A stretch of 64,000 bases of DNA from Pseudoscleropodium purum (lineage: Eukaryota; Streptophyta; Bryopsida; Hypnales; Brachytheciaceae): positions 16,244,001 through 16,308,000 of the forward strand of contig OZ017803.1 of the NCBI GenBank assembly GCA_963969395.1. Reading direction: 5' to 3'. The translations under genes and the position numbers were made by a program. The notes below the pieces were generated by a model. That model had not been told where the DNA came from. It searched no databases and saw nothing but the letters and a program-made list of their open reading frames with translations. This document shows, piece after piece, positions 60,787-64,000 of this stretch. The stretch's first letter is position 1; every line of letters begins with the position of its first letter.

Positions 60787-62687
60787 ATGTCGAAGAAGAA
60801 TAAGTTGAGCACGCGCGTGAAGCAGCATACCTTCGATCTCAAACGTAAGTCCCACATGACGAAACTCATTACTCTGGCAGTGGCACTTGCAGTGTCGTTG
60901 CCGAAAATTAGGGTTTGAAAACTTGTGGGCTGAGGAGGCGAATTGGTAGTTTGTTTTCTGGGTCTGGTCCCTTTATGACATGAGATCCTTTTGACGATTT
61001 GAGTTTGTTCGCAAGGAGTATGGTTTCCTACATTGAAAGCACTGCAGTAGAGGATTAGGGTGGTTTGTGGATTGAAGAGACTAATGTGCAGTTTGTTTTC
61101 CGTGTCTGGTTCCTGTATGGCACGAAGATTTTCTGCATTTGGGAGCTTTTTGGCAAGGTATCTGGTTTTCTATGTCGAAAGGAATTGCAGTAGAGGTTTA
61201 GGGTTTTAATGGGTACGTAATTTGGACAATTACGGCGTTCTTGAGAGTGCATTTGTATCTTGTGGGACGCTTCATTGTTGCTTAAGGCGTGCTGTTTGCT
61301 GCTTTTCTACTGGTAAAGATAACAAACCAGAAACTGTTTTAGGGTTTACTATCATTAAAATGGTCAGATTTTTGTCTAGAAAAAACAAAGAGGATTCCAA
61401 AGCACCATAGGATGTGTTATTTGGATATCACATGCTATAGCTCTAAGGAATTCAAAGTTTCCCTGGCCGATGACTTAAAACCAACGTGTGTTATGATTTT
61501 AAGGTGACGTTCTCGAAATCAGTATGTATCAATCGTGTTAAGTATTGATGCGTGTCACAATGAGGATCACCTTGACAATGACTGATTTGAAAGTGAGCTG
61601 GAATCTGCATTGTTTTTGAAAAACTCTTTTCTGTTGTTTGGTGCAGGTGAGAAGGAGGAGCAAGAGAAGAAGGCGAAGAAAGCAGAAAAGCAGAAAGCTA
61701 AAGTAGAGAACAGTATGAAGGTATGATGGAATTTCCGAACTCTAATCGCTTAAGTATTGGGTTTGTGGGTTGTGAAGTCCTCTCCTGCATCGAAATTCTC
61801 TATGCTATTATCATGTATCAAAATAGAGAATACTCTTTCCGCCACTTGAACTATGGTAGCGTATGTAGGAGAGTAATTTTTTGGTAGACATGTAGAGTAG
61901 TGAGAGGTTTTTGTTCATTTTTGCGGAGATCGAATTTTTGTCATTAGCATGAATTTCTTATGCAATTTCAACTTGGGAGGTTGTAGACCACTATGAGTGA
62001 CAGTAAACCACTCCATTTATAACTCCTTATAAATATTTAAGCAAGTCTTACACCACTTGCTAATTGAAGGCCAGCCAAGTGTATGATGGATGAGGTGCTA
62101 ATGGTAACCGAGGTCAGTATAGGAGCTGGACCAGGTCTCTAACGGTTGTAGTATCCTCTACCTTTTAAGCTGATGACTCGGGTTGCTTTACAACCCAAGC
62201 CTAGGTTCCTTGTATTTTGGTGGATGAAGAAGGTAGGAAACGACCTGGTGTGAGCAGTACCAGCTGGTTTGAAATCTGAGAGCTTTTCATGTTTGGTTGT
62301 CTGATACGAGTAGATATTGCCTTTTGAACTTCTATTTGTGGTGTTTGTGCCTATCCTTCTTAAGGTTTCCAACTCCTAATGCTTTTTCACCTGAGGTCCT
62401 GCTAGTTGACAAATTTATTTCAAAATCGATTGTGTAGAATCGCAATTTTCTGAAAATTGTTCCAATGCCTGCATACTAAACGTCAACTTTTTGCTGCATG
62501 GACTGCGTTTTGATTATGGTGCGCTGACATACTTCTTGATTGTTGTTAGGTTGATTCCGGGAAGGTGGGCAAGGTGGGCAAGCAAATCAAAAAGAAAGCT
62601 TTCAAGGTGGGTAAGAAGAGGATGAAGCTTTCTGCAACTACCAAAGCGAAGGCAGCACAAGCTATTGCCATGGAAATTGAGAAATAG
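60787..62687 (+). CDS. Small lysine-rich basic protein, probably nuclear/nucleolar
   Basis: Three exons (60787-60844, 61647-61720, 62550-62687) splice with GT-AG junctions to 270 nt, an 89-aa protein. It starts MSKKNKLSTRVKQHTFDLKR, continues with a Lys/Glu-rich helix (EKEEQEKKAKKAEKQKAK), then basic GKVGKQIKKKAFKVGKKRMK and an Ala-rich end. About a third of residues are Lys or Arg. I do not recognise a named family. Composition, size and the telo-box upstream fit a ribosome-biogenesis or nucleolar accessory protein, which is inference. Exon 1 ends in the middle of an Arg codon, and the frame is restored exactly by exon 2. Confidence 0.75.
60906..61207 (+). repeat. Tandem duplication in intron 1 of the small basic protein gene
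   Basis: Two units of about 148 bp (starting near 60906 and 61054) share AATTGGTAGTTTGTTTTC / AATGTGCAGTTTGTTTTC, TCTGGT, TATGACATGA / TATGGCACGA, TTCGCAAGG / TTGGCAAGG, TGGTTT and GCAGTAGAGG. Each unit boundary carries a TTAGGG-type telo-box, so the duplication also multiplied that motif. Confidence 0.75.
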
Positions 62688-64000
62688 GAACCACATTGTG
62701 CTTGACCCTTTACTGAGAGAACGAAAATATCCCTAATTGAGTTTCAGGTTTCTCCTATTTTCCCCAATTTTTCCTCGAGAGTTCCTAGACATTGTGGGTG
62801 CGTTTCCCAGGATAATAGAATGACGTCCGAGATAGCTTTAAGATTCCTTTGTAGTAGCAGCCTCGTACCAGAGCGTGATGAATGCTGCTACTAGGCACCG
62901 GTGCTTCACACTGTTATTTGTAAGTGACCTTCGACTGTTGGGTGGAGAAACTCTTCAACAGAATTTTCAGGGAATTGATGACCTGTGGATTGCTTTTGAA
63001 TGTCGCACGTGTGTGCCCGGATGATTGCCATGTTGTGCCAAATGAAGTTTGTCATAACTTTTATTTCATCAATCAAAATATAATCATAAGAATTTGTGTA
63101 CTCTATAAAACAAATGCATTCTTTGTTGTGAAGGAGGAGGCGAAAGTTAAGCAGAACGAATTGCCCATGTTGCTCCCTAGAACAAAGAACTTTTAAATTC
63201 CAATTCCATTTGTCTTTCACTAGAAATTTAATGAAAAGTATTTCCAGAATTTTGACTACCCCGATTTGATTTTCAGCTCTTTATAGGGCGCTTTTGTAGA
63301 CCTCCTGGCTTAATGCCCCTTGGTCGCTTTTCTCTGTTCCTTCCCTGGCTTGAACTGTCTGCATTTAGTTTCAGAATAAGAACGTGCAACAGTACAGGGC
63401 AACGAATTCAACAGCAGTGATCCTGAGTCTTTGGATTTTTGGAAATCATGAGCCGCGATCATATGTCCTGCCATTATAATATAATATGAATCCTCACGTG
63501 GGTTTGTTGATGCTATCACCCTCTTCTACCTCCTCTCCTGGCTATGGCACTCCACCATTGAACCGCCGTGTCTTTCACGTCTTATCGACAGTTCGCTTAG
63601 TCTCTTATTACTGCCATCTGCTCAGACAGGGTGGCTCAGCACTGTTTCTTCTTAACTGGTTCCCCACTGTCTGCCTCTTGGATTCCAGGGCCTTCGGATG
63701 TGCGGTACTTTGCTCTCGCTCAGAATCTGCCCGTGTGATTCAACGACTCTTCTGAGTCGTTTGTGGACGAGCGTCTACCTCGTAGGAAGAGCTTGAACAA
63801 GGTGTGTTGAACAATCCAGCATGTAACTTGTACATTTATTCTACTTCGTATTTTCTAGCTGTTAATTGTATGTTTCCGTAGCTCGTTACATCGATGGTTG
63901 ATTCTGCTCCAAAGTTTGGAATTCGGAGGTTTGTAGTTGTATCTCAATATGGATTCTCTTGCGTGAGCACCGTGTAGGAATTGAGCGATTTGATGTTATT
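62688..64000 (+). other. 3' flank and unassigned gene-like region
   Basis: The 3' UTR of the small basic protein gene probably runs to about 62.9 kb. From 63.3 kb to the edge the sequence is GC-richer and C/T-rich, with an 89-codon frame at 63486-63755 that lacks a domain. It could be the leader of a gene that starts outside the window. Confidence 0.4.

Overview
The window is nuclear DNA from a plant. Three multi-exon genes have short GT-AG introns and splice into uninterrupted frames. Two of them encode plant proteins: an alpha-type (C2) phospholipase D and the plastid-type biotin carboxylase subunit of heteromeric acetyl-CoA carboxylase. Intergenic DNA is very AT-rich and packed with degraded mobile DNA. 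A piggyBac-type transposon family, uncommon in flowering plants as far as I know, together with compact introns, makes me lean towards a non-flowering land plant. I cannot name the lineage from sequence alone.

Layout. 0-12 kb: repeat desert with piggyBac-like short elements (one nested inside another), two RMA/RNF5-type RING-finger pieces and a CACTA element at 10.27-11.52 kb. 12.6-22.8 kb: phospholipase D gene (6 coding exons, 805 aa), followed by two decayed tandem copies of its own 3' end. 23.3-30.2 kb: a short TTAA element, then a 5.1-kb element with TTAA flanks and matching ends that carries a broken piggyBac transposase on the minus strand. 30-43.6 kb: more TTAA elements, two TA-flanked MITE-like elements and a perfect 18-bp hairpin, with no recognisable gene. 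43.7-44.3 kb: an intact single-exon ORF with a charged heptad-like N-half and an acidic tyrosine-rich tail. 45.3-48.9 kb: a 9-exon gene for a 360-aa SAM plus PH domain protein. 50-52.5 kb: two further TTAA elements. 52.8-58.8 kb: biotin carboxylase (15 exons, 548 aa). 60.8-62.7 kb: a 3-exon gene for an 89-aa very basic protein with a telo-box just upstream.

Themes. (1) At least ten elements begin CCCCTAAA-like, end in the inverse and are flanked by TTAA, the piggyBac target. One nested insertion shows the TTAA duplication directly, and the 5.1-kb element supplies a (dead) transposase of the right family. (2) The gene neighbourhoods are rich in tandem duplication. In two cases the repeat unit includes the end of an exon: the biotin carboxylase exon 2 end with its splice donor occurs four times at about 205-bp spacing, and the phospholipase D last-exon end occurs three times at about 325-bp spacing. 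No rRNA, tRNA, CRISPR or organellar feature was seen.
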